From positions 124,001-188,000 of the forward strand of contig VWPU01003044.1 of assembly GCA_013398955.1 (NCBI GenBank): 64,000 bases of DNA, given 5' to 3'. Numbering within the stretch: position 1 is the stretch's first letter; every line of letters starts with the position of its first letter. The position numbers were made by a program, and so were the translations under genes. The notes under the pieces were generated by a model that saw only the letters and a program-made list of their open reading frames with translations, was not told the origin of the DNA and did no database searches. This DNA comes from Callaeas wilsoni (Eukaryota > Chordata > Aves > Passeriformes > Callaeidae). Shown one piece after another: positions 39,467 through 52,900 of the stretch.

Positions 39467-42400
39467 TTCCATAAATGTGCATTGTTTCTGTCCAACGTAC
39501 TTGAAACAAATTGTGCCAGCAGCACACGAAGCCTGTGTATTCACCATTCCTTTCTACCTCCAGCCTTGTAGAGTACATATCCTCAGTTCCTGCTCAGTGT
39601 TTAAATGTGAATAATTGGCAACCTGTTGTTACTGCACATTGGCACGGAGCTTTATAATTGGTGTGAAAGAAAATTATTAGGATATCTGTAAGGGCTTTAT
39701 CTCAGTTCCTATCTAGCCTTCCAAGCAGTGCTTAATTTTGTGCAGCTTAAACAGGAAACTTTTAATATAAAACACAGATTGAACCTGCATCTTTGAATTC
39801 ACAAGTGACTGACAGTTTTTCCTCTGTGAGAAGGTTTTTGGGGGACAGTCAAGGCCTGAACTCATCAGTAGATGTGCTTTGTAAGCATTTGTGGTCTTAC
39901 AAGGCCTCCTAGGGGTAGAAACAAAAGGAAATGACTGCATGCTGCCCTTGTTGGGATGTTGGAATTTGGCAGAATAGGTGCTGGAGGGAGGAGGGAGGTA
40001 AGGGAAAGGCAGGAGCACATGAGGATGTGCATCTCCAGGTGCCTGGCTGCAGGTGTGGGAGTGGGCATGAGCATGTGATGTCCTAAGATTCATACTGCTG
40101 ACCACACTATTGGTTTGAATAGGATTGTAGTCCCAGGTACAGTGAACTGAGCTGTTCTGTGCTTGGCCACACCCTGCTCAGTGTGACCTTGGCTCTCCCA
40201 ATTCGGAGAACATTGGATTTGGGGATGAAACGAACTGCTAGCATTGGGAAGAAATGTGAGTCTCTCTTTGAGAGTGAGCTCAAATGTGGTTATACCTGAT
40301 GTCAGCATGTCTGTAGATTGCTGCAAAATGTCTGCATTCGTCTCATTCCTCTCACATCTCTGTTATTGAACCAATTGCAAGTGTGTTTACTGATACCCAA
40401 AAGCATTGGCAAACAGGGAGTCAGCAACAAAATTGTCACATATCTGACAGGTCCCCCAGGAACCTGATTGGACTGATTAGTCTACAATACCTGTTTCTGT
40501 AGTCTGGACGGAACTGTTCAACCGCTGACAAAAAAAAAAAATTAAAATTATAGAATTAGTAGAATGAAAAGTAGCGATGGGCACAATCCCATTACATGGG
40601 TGCTGTGAGACTGTGTGGTGCCATAGCATGACCTGGCCGTATAGCACAGTCAGCACAAAGTTGTACATCCAGGAATGCACACCGTGGTTCCTACTGGGTG
40701 GATGGTGTGGAGTGTCTCATAAAATGGTGTCTCGGGAAAGGAGCTGAGCGTTGCAAGAGTTGCAGCCAACAGAAGGTGAGGTGATGGCTTCTGCAAACAT
40801 CTGCCTGTGGCAAATCGTTATAATAGGGCACAGGGATGTTTTCCTGGGCCACGTGCTGAAAGCATTTGTCCTGCAATGCCACGTGATAATTTGCCATGAG
40901 TACAGAGTCCCAGTTTGTGAATTCACTCCCCAAGTTTTCCTTCTTTCTTTCTCTCACACTTGATAAAGTTGCTGTCTGTGGCAACGATAAGGCAACGTGT
41001 AAATACCTCACAGAAGAGATATTCATCACTAATACAGGCAGTTTGAAGTTATAATCAAACAGCATTTGCAGGAAAAACTTTTTAATGAGAATGGCATTAA
41101 AGAATTTAATTTAAGACACGTGAAGGGATTCTTCTTTGCACATGCCTCTTGCTTCTCAGCCTTCCAGTTTTTTTCTGTCCACTAAAGGGTTAAAAAGAAA
41201 AAAGAGGGCAATTTGGGGTTCATTGATTTCACATAAAGTCTTTGCCACTTAGCTCCTCACAAACAAGAGCTGCAAAAATACTTTAGAGTCAGGGAGAAGT
41301 TCAACAGGGATTTTTGATACCAGAAATCTCTAGGGGGAAAAAAGGCATCATGAAAATAATTGGCTGGAAAAGGAAGCTGGCCAAAACGAGTATATAAATA
41401 AAGTGGAAATGTTTAACAGGGAAGGAACAGCTAACCTCAAGCTGGGGTGAATGATCTTTCTGTGACACCTCTCTAAAGCAACTCCTAGTGCTCAGTCAGG
41501 AATTACAGGGTCGATGCAGAGATTATTTGGTATTGATCTTTGGCCTGGCTTTATGCAGAGCACGAGGCTGTAAAATTGCAATGGTCCTTGCAAATTTATT
41601 AAAATGGCTTAAAATTTATTAATCACTTTGGGAATGCAGGTCATGGACTCTGAACTGGAATAATAAAGCTTTAAGCCACTACCAATTATCTCAGAAGTTT
41701 GTACAACACGATGGTTCAATTACCCTGTGTGCAGGTTTCCCAGCTAAACTGCAGCCAGACCACATTTGCCATCTGTCCTTTCCTAAGCAAATGGGGTTTC
41801 CAGCCCTCCCCAAATTCACACCATACCCCACCATCAACAATTATTCTCATTAGTGAGGTATATCTGCAAATTTTTACAAGGTTATTTAAATATATTATTG
41901 TCACCAGAATCAAAATGTGCCAGACATGAGAAATGGGAGACATTAGAAAAAGCTCTGGGCACACATTACTGTTCAGGGGGGTGCTTTCTTATCTACACAG
42001 TAATAATGGCTGTGCTGTCGTATCCCATTGCTCCTGATAAAGGAAGAGGTCATTGTTGTACATATTTTTTGACAGAATGAGGTCGTTGATGTTATCTCTG
42101 ATTAGTTGAATAATGGTCGTGACAGATTCTTAGTTGTCTTACCTTAGAAATGACAGTCTGCTTTCCTATCCCGGCTGACCTTTTTTTCTTAAAGGGAACT
42201 GTACTTGCAAAGCAGCCGCAGAAACTGAGAACTGTGGGGGGCTGGGTTTTCTCATCTCTCCTTGTGCAAGGGTAGTGTAAAGAAAAGGGGAAAGAACTTG
42301 TGGCTACTGTAGCAATGAGCACTCCTGTTTATCTTTCAGTATGCATGAAGGACATGATCTCTCTGGAAGAAATTCCTCCACCTCAGCTGTGGCAGATTGT

Positions 42401-43610
42401 TGCCCCTCAGATGAGGAAGGAAAGCGCCTTGCAAGGTTATTTTATTAGATCATCCGCTTTGCCCTCAATAGCATCTCAGCCCTGTGCCCTGCTAGCAAGC
42501 GTAATAAGGTGACTAAAACACCTCTTAACATTTAACAGCCCCATTAATTTTCCATTGATGCACCACACAGACTAAGGGATTTGCACCCCTGACCTTGGGC
42601 ATCTAACACATAAAATATTAGATTACGTTTTTGCAACTCTTTTGTACACTCTCAGTCTGTCAGTGCTGGGAGCACAGACAGTTATAACCAGCTTAGTCAG
42701 ACAACATAAAAATTTAAACTTTTCTGGCATAGACAAGGCTAGAGACACAGGAGAAATTCAATGTCCTTGTCTTGTTTAATAAGTCTGCAAGCTTGAAAGT
42801 CTTATTAAGCATTCAGAAAACAGAACGTGACACACTTAAAGAAAGTTTGTGGAAATTACCTTTTATTTTTTTTTTAAATTCCTGTTGAAGTCTCCTTGAA
42901 AAACAAGAACTGAGAAGAGAATTCTCATTTTTGGTGCCCTACAGTAATTTGGATTGAATGTGAACTGTTTTCTTTTCCTCAATATTCAGTTAGCCAGCAA
43001 ATGGAAAACATATTTTGTTTGAAAAACCTTTAGGGAGTGAATACAAGAGAAGTTATTCTAAACAGCCACTGCATTAGAGAAGTAATATAAATGAGGTTCT
43101 GTTTTCCTGTGCAACTTCTCTTGAATTTGACTTGAAATGCAATGAACTAGATCAGAGTCACACCCTATAAGGAACATTTAAATTATAGGGAGTAGAAAAG
43201 AGTGTTAAAGTTAACACTAGAGCCAGCCTATATCTGGTGTCTTGATCACCCTTCCTCCCTGCCCACCACACTTGGATAAATTCAGAGGGTTTGGTGTATG
43301 TTCTTAGCTACACTCTTAAGCAGCTCACAGGAACTAATAAATCGCTAAGACTTCATGAGAACAAACTTCAGTGAGTTAAGTGGCTGCTTTCCTGGAAAAT
43401 TCCGTCAGACACTTCTTACTTTGTTTCCAACAGGAAGAAGGATGAGATGTAGATGCAGGGTGTCTGGAAAGTGCGAATAAACTCTCAGGTGAAGCATGGT
43501 GCTCTGTTTCTGGGACTAGTGTGCCCCATGCAGCACCAGTTGGGATCTGGCAGGGAGGCACTGAGACCCTCTGCAGTGTCTGTGCTGGGCGGCGTCAATC
43601 CTAAACACCT
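39467..43610. other. No gene seen apart from the exon-like segment at 42340
   Basis: Minus-strand frames of about 125-130 codons (39713-40105, 40691-41065) lack splice context. A minus-strand AAG|GTAAGA donor at 42146 has only an A-rich, poor acceptor upstream. Nothing firmer is supported. Confidence 0.5.
42340..42435 (+). other. Exon-like segment, low confidence
   Basis: A good acceptor, CCTGTTTATCTTTCAG, precedes 96 bases (a multiple of three) with an open frame reading MKDMISLEEIPPPQLWQIV and so on. The following donor, CAAG|GTTATT, is weak; an alternative, AAG|GTGACT, lies at 42508. I recognise no family. It may be an isolated exon of an unseen gene or chance. Confidence 0.2.
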
Positions 43611-43638
43611 AGGGCTAAAGCCCTAAACCCTTAGGGCT
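43611..43638. repeat. Overlapping inverted repeats with a CCCTAAACCC core
   Basis: AGCCCTAA (43619-43626) pairs with TTAGGGCT (43631-43638) across a 4-base ACCC loop, an 8-bp perfect stem. The same AGCCCT can instead pair with AGGGCT at 43611-43616 across two bases, so two mutually exclusive hairpins are possible. The CCCTAAACCC core looks telomere-like, but there is no TTAGGG array, so this is not called as interstitial telomeric DNA. Confidence 0.7.
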
Positions 43639-46530
43639 TGCTGGGCACCATGAAGGTCTCATGCTGCAGGTTTTTTGCGGCATGTTCTAAGCAACAGAAA
43701 CTCTTTTTCTTTAAATTAAACGACTCCTCATTTTGCATCCTGTTAGGAAGCTAACTCAAAGAGCTGTAGTGCTCCAGCTCGTCATCTTCTATCATCCTCT
43801 TCAATGAAAACAATGAACAACCCCTTCCTAGAAAAAGAGAGGGGGCAGTCTGGAATGGAGCAAAAGCAAGCTGACAATCTAAAGTTATAACCACAAAGAG
43901 AAAGACAATATTTTCTGAGGTTGTTATCAGGGAAAGTTAATAAAGCTCTAATGAATATTAATTCATATCCATAGAGATTGCTAACTTCTGTGCTTTTGCT
44001 GACATGGTGAGCAATCAGTATTTAAATGTCTAGTATTTCTTTTAATTTGCCACAATTAATGTTTCATGGCATGTATGTGAGTCTATAAATTAAAAAATTT
44101 AATTACAAGTTGTTCTTCTTGGGGTTTTTTTTGTAAAGACTGAATGGCAAACAGACCTGCAAGGCCGTGACATACTCAGAATCAGGATGCTGATATAAAC
44201 ATGAGTAGATGATGCTAACTAAGTTATTTCCTTTTAAATCTCTTCATACCCTGAATGGAAACATGGCTTTAGACGAAAATGTTCATTATACAAATTAGAT
44301 GGAGGTTATTATTGAGCACATTAATCATTTTTTCTCCAAATGTTCACTTTACAAATGTAAGTATTTTTAATTATACTGGTTCCACTAAATTAGAAATTTG
44401 GTTTCCTTTTACACGCAAATTCAAGGTCTCTGTATTTAAAAGCACATTATTTTTTATAGATTATTTCCTGTCACTTTACTTCAAAAGCACCTGATAAAAT
44501 TTCAGTAAACGTGATTAAATAGCACAGGCAAGTTACCATGGTATTTTTCTTCCTTTCAGCATTATAAAATCTCTAGTTTCCCTATGGCAGGTTTGAGGCT
44601 TCACAAGAGTGTGGGTGTGTAATTAACCTGATTTCTTAATAAGTGTATTGAAAACATATTTTCTTGCAGTTCAGTGACTGATAGCAAGCTATTGAGCATT
44701 TAGCCCTAGCAGAAGATCAAGACAGAGCTTGTATGACAATCAAATACCACTTATAGCTTATTTTGAAGTCTCATAAGGTACTTAGTAGATCTTGTTGACA
44801 CCTCAAAAACAATCACAAATTCTATTCCATGCTTAAAAAATCCCAAATCCTCAAACCTACGGGAGATTTTACGACCTGCTTTTCCCCTGGTCATTTGCAG
44901 CAGAAAAAGCAGCCCAACATCTTGTGTTATCAACAACCATCTGGCAAAATTTCATTGTCTGGGGCTTTTCAGCTGCTTTATGAGGAACAACAATGTAGCT
45001 CCACATTGAAGACTGTGCAGGCTCACAACCACATCCAGTCATTTTCAGTACTGCCTCTCTGTTAGTGTGTATAATTAATACGGGCTTTGAGACGTTAAGC
45101 AACAAATTCTGTAACTGGAAGATATTTCATGTGCAGATTAGGAAGTAACCATCTGCCACATTCTTTATGCAGTACTATGCATAGGTTTATTTTAGAAAGA
45201 GAAAAAAAATCCCAACATATTCACTGTTTTGCAAAGACCAAGTTTGTTCCCAAGAGAAGCTGGCTTTGCCTTTGCTGGAAAGGTATTTCAGCTACAATTG
45301 TAAATATATTACTCTCTATGCATGTTTTCTACAGCAATTTTGCTAATATTTTAAGGAATAATACTTCTGAGAGATTCTGCTTTAATAAAAGTTTAGCAGA
45401 AGTTTAAAAGAAAAGGAAAGGGTGGGGGAGGTAAAGTATTAGCAACTATCCCTGTATGATCTTGTATGCTTCAGTGGTTTGGTGCATTGATTCCCAAACT
45501 GCACTTCAGAGATGCCTTCCCACTGAACTTATAAAATCTTCTGTTTTTCCTTTTTAAAAACAAAGCTCCACCTAACTCCTATTGTCCCTCACTTTGTTGT
45601 TGGTTTTACTGCAAAATCTGCCTCTGCACAATTTGTCTACAAAAGAGATGGCGCAATAATGCAGGTGAAGAAAAGAGATAAATTGATGGGCAATTGTCAT
45701 TTGTGATGAGGCAGAGATGTGCTATGAATATTTGTATTAGTTAAAGGGAACATAGGCATTCATAAATGTGTAAAAGAGAACATACATTCTAAAACTATTC
45801 CACAAATAAACACTGTTTATCTCATTGTATTAGCAATTTAACACACTTTGAAAAATTGTATGAAAGATTGTTCTTTTTTCATTCTTTATACAACAGGTCG
45901 CTGAGCACAGTACTTATTATAGCATTGATGATTTTTGGTTTCAAAGGCGTTTTCAAAAATTGGCAAAACATCGATACCAGTTTTGTAAAAATCCACAAAC
46001 ATCTGTCATAAAGCAGGATCAGGAAAAAAAAAGACATTGAAGACATTGGAAGAAAATGTAGCAGTGGTAGCTGTTACATGCAGTGGCCCACCTGTAGCCT
46101 GTTGGATGGAAGTGTCTACACTGCAGAGAGGTGGGAGGAAATCCTAGAGGAACAGGGGTTCTCTGCCTATGTCCTCATCTGTGTTCTTCTGCAAGGGCCT
46201 CTTCCTGTCAGCTCAGACTTAGAAACTTACTCCATAGACATTTGAATTGATCCAAGGGTTGTATATGTAATTCCTGTTTTGATTTTAAAGCTCTTAGTAA
46301 GATGATTGTCTTAGATTTCCAAATGAAGTTTAAGGAGGCAGGGGGCCATGTTTCACTGAGTTGTCCTTGTCTCATAGGGTTCTGTAAGACCCCAGGAGAA
46401 ATATTTCCCTTTTGAACTTCCCTTTGCAGTGTAAAGCTCATTTTCATTCTTTCTGCTCCATAGTGGATTCATCCGCTCCTTGTAGTTCTAAATATAAAAC
46501 CCCTTGGTGAATGATCACAGAAATCCAGTG

Positions 46531-46562
46531 CCATAGACTGTCAGGGCAGGAATGACCTTGCC
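46531..46562 (-). mobile_element. Possible very degraded CR1-like 3' end
   Basis: GCCATAGACTGTCAGGGCAG then GAATGACCTTGCC has the layout of a reverse-oriented CR1 terminus (CATAGAAT...GGCTGGAAGGGACCTT) with many mismatches. It is listed because the spacing of the blocks fits; a chance match is possible. Confidence 0.3.
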
Positions 46563-49500
46563 AGCATTCTTGCACCTCACTGGCATGTTAAAGAGATGGC
46601 AACTCCGTGGGTGCTGGGATGGATTTAGTTTGGTTTTCTCTGGCTTTTTGTGTCAGTGTTGGCTTGTCAGAGGCTGATGGAGGTGACTCAGCCATATCCG
46701 TTCCTTCAGTCAGAAGCTGCTAATTTCTCTCTCTATTAGCTTTCCCAGTTTTGTGAACATATTCAGGAATTTACTGTCTTTAAGATCTCTGCCTTTTCAT
46801 CAAACTTGATGGAAATATTCACATCTACTGGGGAAGATGAAGGTGTAGATGAGCACACGGAAAGAGCACGATTACATAGCCTTTGTTCCCTTAGGGAAGC
46901 TGGATAAAAAGTGTCCACTGCACCCCTGGTCCCCATCAGTGCACAGCAGTGAAGTTGGCTTTATTGAAAGGCATTTAATTGTGGCACAGTTTTAAAAGAG
47001 AATGAGTGATGTGAGTTTGTAGTAAATAGGCTGGGATTTTTTGTTTTTCAGTCCTCAGAATCCTTGACATATAACCTTTTGCTTATATAAAACACTTCAG
47101 CTGTTCATTCATAGGTTTAACTATGCTGAAGACTATCCAGTGGAAAGAAATCTTATTATCTGCAGCTTAATATTTCATTATCTGGCAGAATATGAGGATA
47201 TTAGGCTTTGATTGCTGGTTCTCTTCAGAGATTACAGCATTTAAATTCTTATTCCCATCTGCATTTTAAACTTCATCCTTTTTTTTTTAAACTGGTCACA
47301 TTTATGTTACATTTAAATCTTGTATTTCAAGTTTTCAAGTTAAAAAGTTTAGTTGCAAAATGTTCAAATTAGGTTTGTCCTAAATTTCCCAAACTATTCT
47401 GGTGTGCACCCTCTTATTTTACATCCTAACAGTATGCAGACAGAGTAATAGACATCAACAAATTGTAATGGTCATTCACTACACACCAACATCACACATC
47501 TGACCAAAAAAATATCCCTTCAAGAGCAATATGATGACCTTATGCACCTAAACCTTTTACAAAACTATTAATCTGTGACAATGTCACCCAAAGTTACAGT
47601 AAATAAGTTATTGAAGTAGTTTTATGGGTCACAGTAATGTATCTGTTTGGAATCCGTTGTACTCAGACAGGCATATACATTTGCTGTAAATGAATCTTCA
47701 ATCTCTGTGAATCATTTTATTCTTTTTATACACACTATAAAATTGCCATTTTTATGGCCAGGCTTGATGTATGATATGGCTGAAGAGCTCTATGAGTTAA
47801 TTAAAGAATAAAGGGCTGTCCCTTCTGCTCTGTATTTCTGTTCATGACATTAGTATCTGAGAACCACTGTTTTGTACCACGCAGAGATTTTGACTTTAGG
47901 GGAATCATATAGGTTGAGGTATGCATACTCTTATACTGTGCAGGGCATGTTATTGGGTCCAAAATCCAGAGGCTTTGTGTCACCAAGGCAAGCATTTGCC
48001 TTGCTGGGGCATCACTACATTTCTTTGAAAGCTTCACTAACATCCCAGAAAACAAAGAAGAGTAGTTTCTAGAAATGATCATCTCACCAAGAAAATGAAT
48101 GTGGAAAAATAGGGCAGCAAAGGATCACTTAAATTCTGTCTGCTGCCATCACAGATGGCCATGCTGTCTCATCCCAGTTAGGGACACATCAGAGCTCAGT
48201 CACATCTCTCTCAGCCTCTGCTTTGCTAAGCTCAATAAGACAAACCCATAGTTCCCTCTCGAGACATAAACTCTCCATTTCTTTGATAATCCTTCACCTG
48301 TGCCCCCTTGAGTCTGTATTTTTGTACAGAGCTGGCAAACACTGTCCCCTAAACTTCAGTCAGGGTTTCCCCAGGTTGCCTTCTGTGGAAAATCATAGCC
48401 TTTGTCTCCTGGAAAGAGGGAATCAGGACCACCAAAATGGCTTATATTGCATGAGCCTTCAGAGGTGAATATGTGTACCCAAGCACCTGACTCCGAACTT
48501 TGCACTAGCCAGGTATTTCCTAGTCAATAGCTCTTGTCTAATACCAGACCAAAGATAAGCAAAAATCCCATCACAAGGGAGCATCTTCAAATTCAGTTCT
48601 TTCCCTTTGAATTCTGGCTGTTGTGCATTAAATAAGATATTTTCTTCCTTTGTAAATATGTGATAGAAGTTCCCATAAGCACTTTGCTTTCATCAAGAGA
48701 ATATTATTTAGACAGCCAAAAGGAATGTAATTGTAGTATAGGATAATGACTAGAAAGAGAAAAGAATGCCTCCTTATATCTACATTTTAGAAAGCATGAA
48801 ATTCTGTTTCACTTGCTCGTCATTATCCAGTATGAGCTAAGACATTTGCAGTATGTGCACTCCAAAACAGTTTTAAAAGATAAAGTATTCTGATTGCTCT
48901 GAAGTGGAGAACAATATTTTTCTCCATATTAGTGTTAGAGAAAAATAGCACAAAAATGTCTGGAACTGTAACTCATTGCTCTTCTTTCACATAACATAAT
49001 AAAGTGCCTTCATTTTGAAGCCCACCTCTGATAAAGTAAATTCACTTTGAATACCGTTAAGAAAACATCCTTCTTCTGCCTGGTCTATGTTACTGCTGGG
49101 CCCCTTCTGTCTTAGTTCTTTTCTCCCTGTAAATGCTGTTGTAGATGCAGATTTTAATATCACATTGATACGTAAGTTTTCTCCTGGAGATCATTTTGTT
49201 CTAAGAAAGAGGCACAGTCTTTACTTGTCACAGTTACAGGAGGATACAACCTCTCATTCCTGTGAGGCACTGGTTTGCTGCAAACAGGCTAGAAAAGCAC
49301 AGTTAAAGAAATTAATACTTAAGATGGCAAAACACTGCAAGAAAGGTTTAAAATGCCATGTGGGTTATAGGTCTTTAAAAGGTACCTGAATCTGTCATAT
49401 TCCTTCCCAGAAGCCAATTTTGTCTGCACCAATATGACATACAACTATCATTCCTCTCACATATTAGGCTTATCATCTCCTCGCCCTTTACAGCCTTCCT

Positions 49501-49928
49501 CATGTCCTCTGTTAGCTCTAATAAAAGCTAATCCCCAAGAAAAGGCTCAAAAGACCAAGCACACCAAGCTCAATTAGTTCTTTGATTAACTTCATAATTG
49601 AGCAATAAGCCACAGAGCCAGACCTTCTCCAGCTGAAAGGGACGGCACTCACTGTGGCAAGGTAGAGCTACTCAACATGCATTTCTGCACAATTTTATTT
49701 ATTTCACAGTTTTTTGTAACTTAATGAATGCATGCAGGAGTTAGGGGTGTATACCTTGGTTACATCCAGGTAGGCTGCCCACAGCTGTGTCCCAAACCCC
49801 TCTTGGGCTCATGACCTTTTCCCTGAAATCCCACTTCCATTTCTAAGGTTTAGTAAAGAGGTCGTCTAGGTGTAACATGGGCTTTTATTAGGAACACCAG
49901 AAGATGAGCAGCCAGAACTAGACATTAA

Positions 49929-49952
49929 CTTTTAAACCTGCTTTTAAACCTG
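49929..49952. repeat. Tandem 12-bp repeat, two perfect copies (CTTTTAAACCTG)
   Basis: CTTTTAAACCTG is repeated head to tail exactly twice. The unit contains the TTTAAA palindrome. It has no coding context. Confidence 0.9.
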
Positions 49953-52900
49953 CGGTGAGAATGTCCCTCTGCAGTGTACTGGCAAAAATGGCATCCTTTT
50001 TCGGGCAGCTCTGTGAAGAAGCATTGTATTAAAGAGGGCGAGAAGCTCAAGGATTTGGGCTGCTCCAGGATGGGTGCTGACACAGCAGTATTTGGGAGTA
50101 AGATCCAGATGTCTCTTCCTGCAGGGGGCAATTTGTCTTTCTTGGTACAGTGTGCAGTATGTGGGGTTTTCCATGTGTGTTCCTGCACTGAGATAGCCAC
50201 ATAGGCAAGACAGTATAGGTGTTTGGAGATGAGAGAGAGTAATATATTTATAAGGACTCTGCAAAGAACTCAGACTGTTTTTTGGAAGTTTCCTCCTGAA
50301 ATTGAATATTCGAAAAATTCTCTCACAATAAATATATGCCCATCTGTGATACTCACAACTTGTTTTAACTTTATGATGCTGGAGGCAGACCTCTAATCTC
50401 GGCGAGTGCATTCTCACTGAAGAAATGGCCCTATAAAAGATAATGAGTAATTAATACAATAAAAAAATTCCTCAGTAATGACTGGGGATATCAGAACTTG
50501 GTTCGTATTTCTGTTTGGGACCCTGGAAATAAAATTTTATATTTCCCAGCAAAAAAGGCTGATCTCTTTGAGTACATGCAACAGCAAATAGTACACTTCC
50601 ACAGTTTTGTAACATGCTGGCTGGAATTTGATTTCTTCCTTTACTAGTTGAGGAAGGAAGATCTGAAACATCCTCATAGTCTAACAAGATGCTAATGTGC
50701 TAAAAAGAGCCTTTGAATGAGCTTGTTTTAGTCAAAATATTGCAAGTGTGTTAATTCTAAGACCTCTAATGACACTAAAAACACTCATTGACAAATGCCT
50801 CATTTTCTCTTAATAACACTTGCTTTAATGTTGCTGTAAATGATACAGACTTTGCCATAATGATACAGTGCTAGCACTTAAAATCTACCTTCAATGGTTA
50901 TTTGTATTTTAAATTTTGTATTTTCATTTAATCCCATATGCTTTTGACAATGCTGGATTGATTTAAAGCCAGCTGATTACAGAACACTGAATTAAAGCGG
51001 AATCTCAGATACATTACAAAGGTGAAGGAGCAGTTAGATCCTAAGCAACACCTGAGCTAATGTCTCTTTTCTAATTGAGTGATAGTCAGGCAGTTTGCAG
51101 TGCCAGCAAATATGGTTAAATCAAATTGACTTTTAGTGTTGGACCAATGGTGCTAATAGACTGGGTTCACTGTCTATAATGGATATGGAAAGACAAATAC
51201 ATTAAAAGCAAAGGTCATTCTTATCTTTTGCTTTTGACAGCAAAGACTTAACTGTACAAAGTTCGTTTCCCCTTCCAAGAAATTATCGTTGCTACAGTTT
51301 ATCTCAAATGAGTTTGCTAATGAAAATCTAGAAGGATCTTTTTCTTTCCACATCATCCCCCATAACTCAAGACTTATCGCCATTATACCTGGATGCATTA
51401 TTTGCCTTTTCTCCTCATGCCGAGATGAGAGTAAGGGATTGTTTTCCTTTTTATTTTTGCTTAGAGAATCCAGTATAATGATCTCCTGATGTTTCCTGCA
51501 AGTGCTAATGTATCAACTAATAAGCAACAGTGGGTCCACATACGGGAAACAGGATGAGGCTGTTAGTTGTCTGGAGGAACGGAGCATGTGGTAGGAAATA
51601 TGGAGCATTGCTTCCTTCAGCAGTCAACAGAAAGAGAAATAGGCATCTCGGTGAACTTGAAACACTATTCCCCAGCTTTTGTGAACTTTTTGCTGGTGCT
51701 AAAAGAATGTCTTTTTCCTATAGCTGAGTAATGTGGGCAGAGGAAGAGTTTTAATAGTGCTTTCAGCATTAAATTGCAGGTACTGAGGGCTGCAGAAGTC
51801 TTAGCCCATTGATTTGTGTGGGGCTTGCAGTCTGCTTGGGGTTAAGTATGTGTGTGACTGCCTTGGCTCAGGATGGCAACCAGAGAGCTCTGAAAGCTCA
51901 TGAATTGCAGATTAATAACAATGCAGGTAGCAGTTAGGGTACAGAACAACTTCCTTCAGCACAGTGAAAATGATGCATGTTTACAGCTGAAAGTTTGTGT
52001 CTGATGATGAGGCAAGATGAAGGGAGTTGCATTTCAGTAAGGACTTCAGCAAAAGATAGCAACAACATCTTATGCTAACAAGTAAGGAAAAGATTTTGTC
52101 AGTAAATAGCAGGATCCACTACCTATTGTCTGATTTTGACAATGTCTGATCTGTAGTGTTATGTTATATCTAGGGCTTTCTGACCCATAATAGGCTGCTG
52201 AGAGCCATCTAGGCGGTGCCATCCCCCACACCAAGTCACAAATGCAGAAGGAGAAATTCTCCTGGAAGTCTGATCTAGTGATGGAATCCATATGGGGTGT
52301 GCTTCAAATCCTGACAGCACCCACAGGGCGGGACAGGACAGAGCTCTCATACTTCTGTTTTAGAGCCCTCTGGTACGCCCTACCTGATGGCCAAAGTTCA
52401 GTGGCAGTGCATCACTCTCTCCCTAAGTGCTGCCTTACCAAAGGGCTTCACTCCAGCCTCAGACTCCATGGTTTGCTTTCCTAGAGGGTGCACATGGAGG
52501 GAGTGACTTCTGCATGCTTGGGTTTAATGAGCTGAGAACAAGAAGTGCTCTCTGCAATGCTGCTGTATCCAGGAGAAGCTGCATCATCCTGCTTGTCACG
52601 CTTTTTTTTTTAATAATTTTATTTTATCCACTAGTAGTGCTGCCTATTTGTATTAGTTTGAATGATTAGTAATTTTAAATGCAACTGTCATACTCTGCCT
52701 GGTGAATTGCAGTGATTCTACCATGCTGTAAAGAAATATTTTGACACTGTAAAAACTAAAGCTTTGCTAAAATGCTTTTGATATTCATAAAGGTAAAATT
52801 TTAGTATGGTTTTCATGGTTTCACTATAGACCAGGTACACAATTCTGTTCCACAATACATTTTGAGTGTGCAACTAACATTTCTTACTTGATTTAGGGAG

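Noticed and set aside
43619..43638. CCCTAAACCC as possible interstitial telomeric repeat
   Set aside because: There is only one telomere-like unit and no tandem TTAGGG/CCCTAA array.
49944..50417. 157-codon minus-strand frame
   Set aside because: Irregular residue composition, no domain, no splice signals; consistent with chance.
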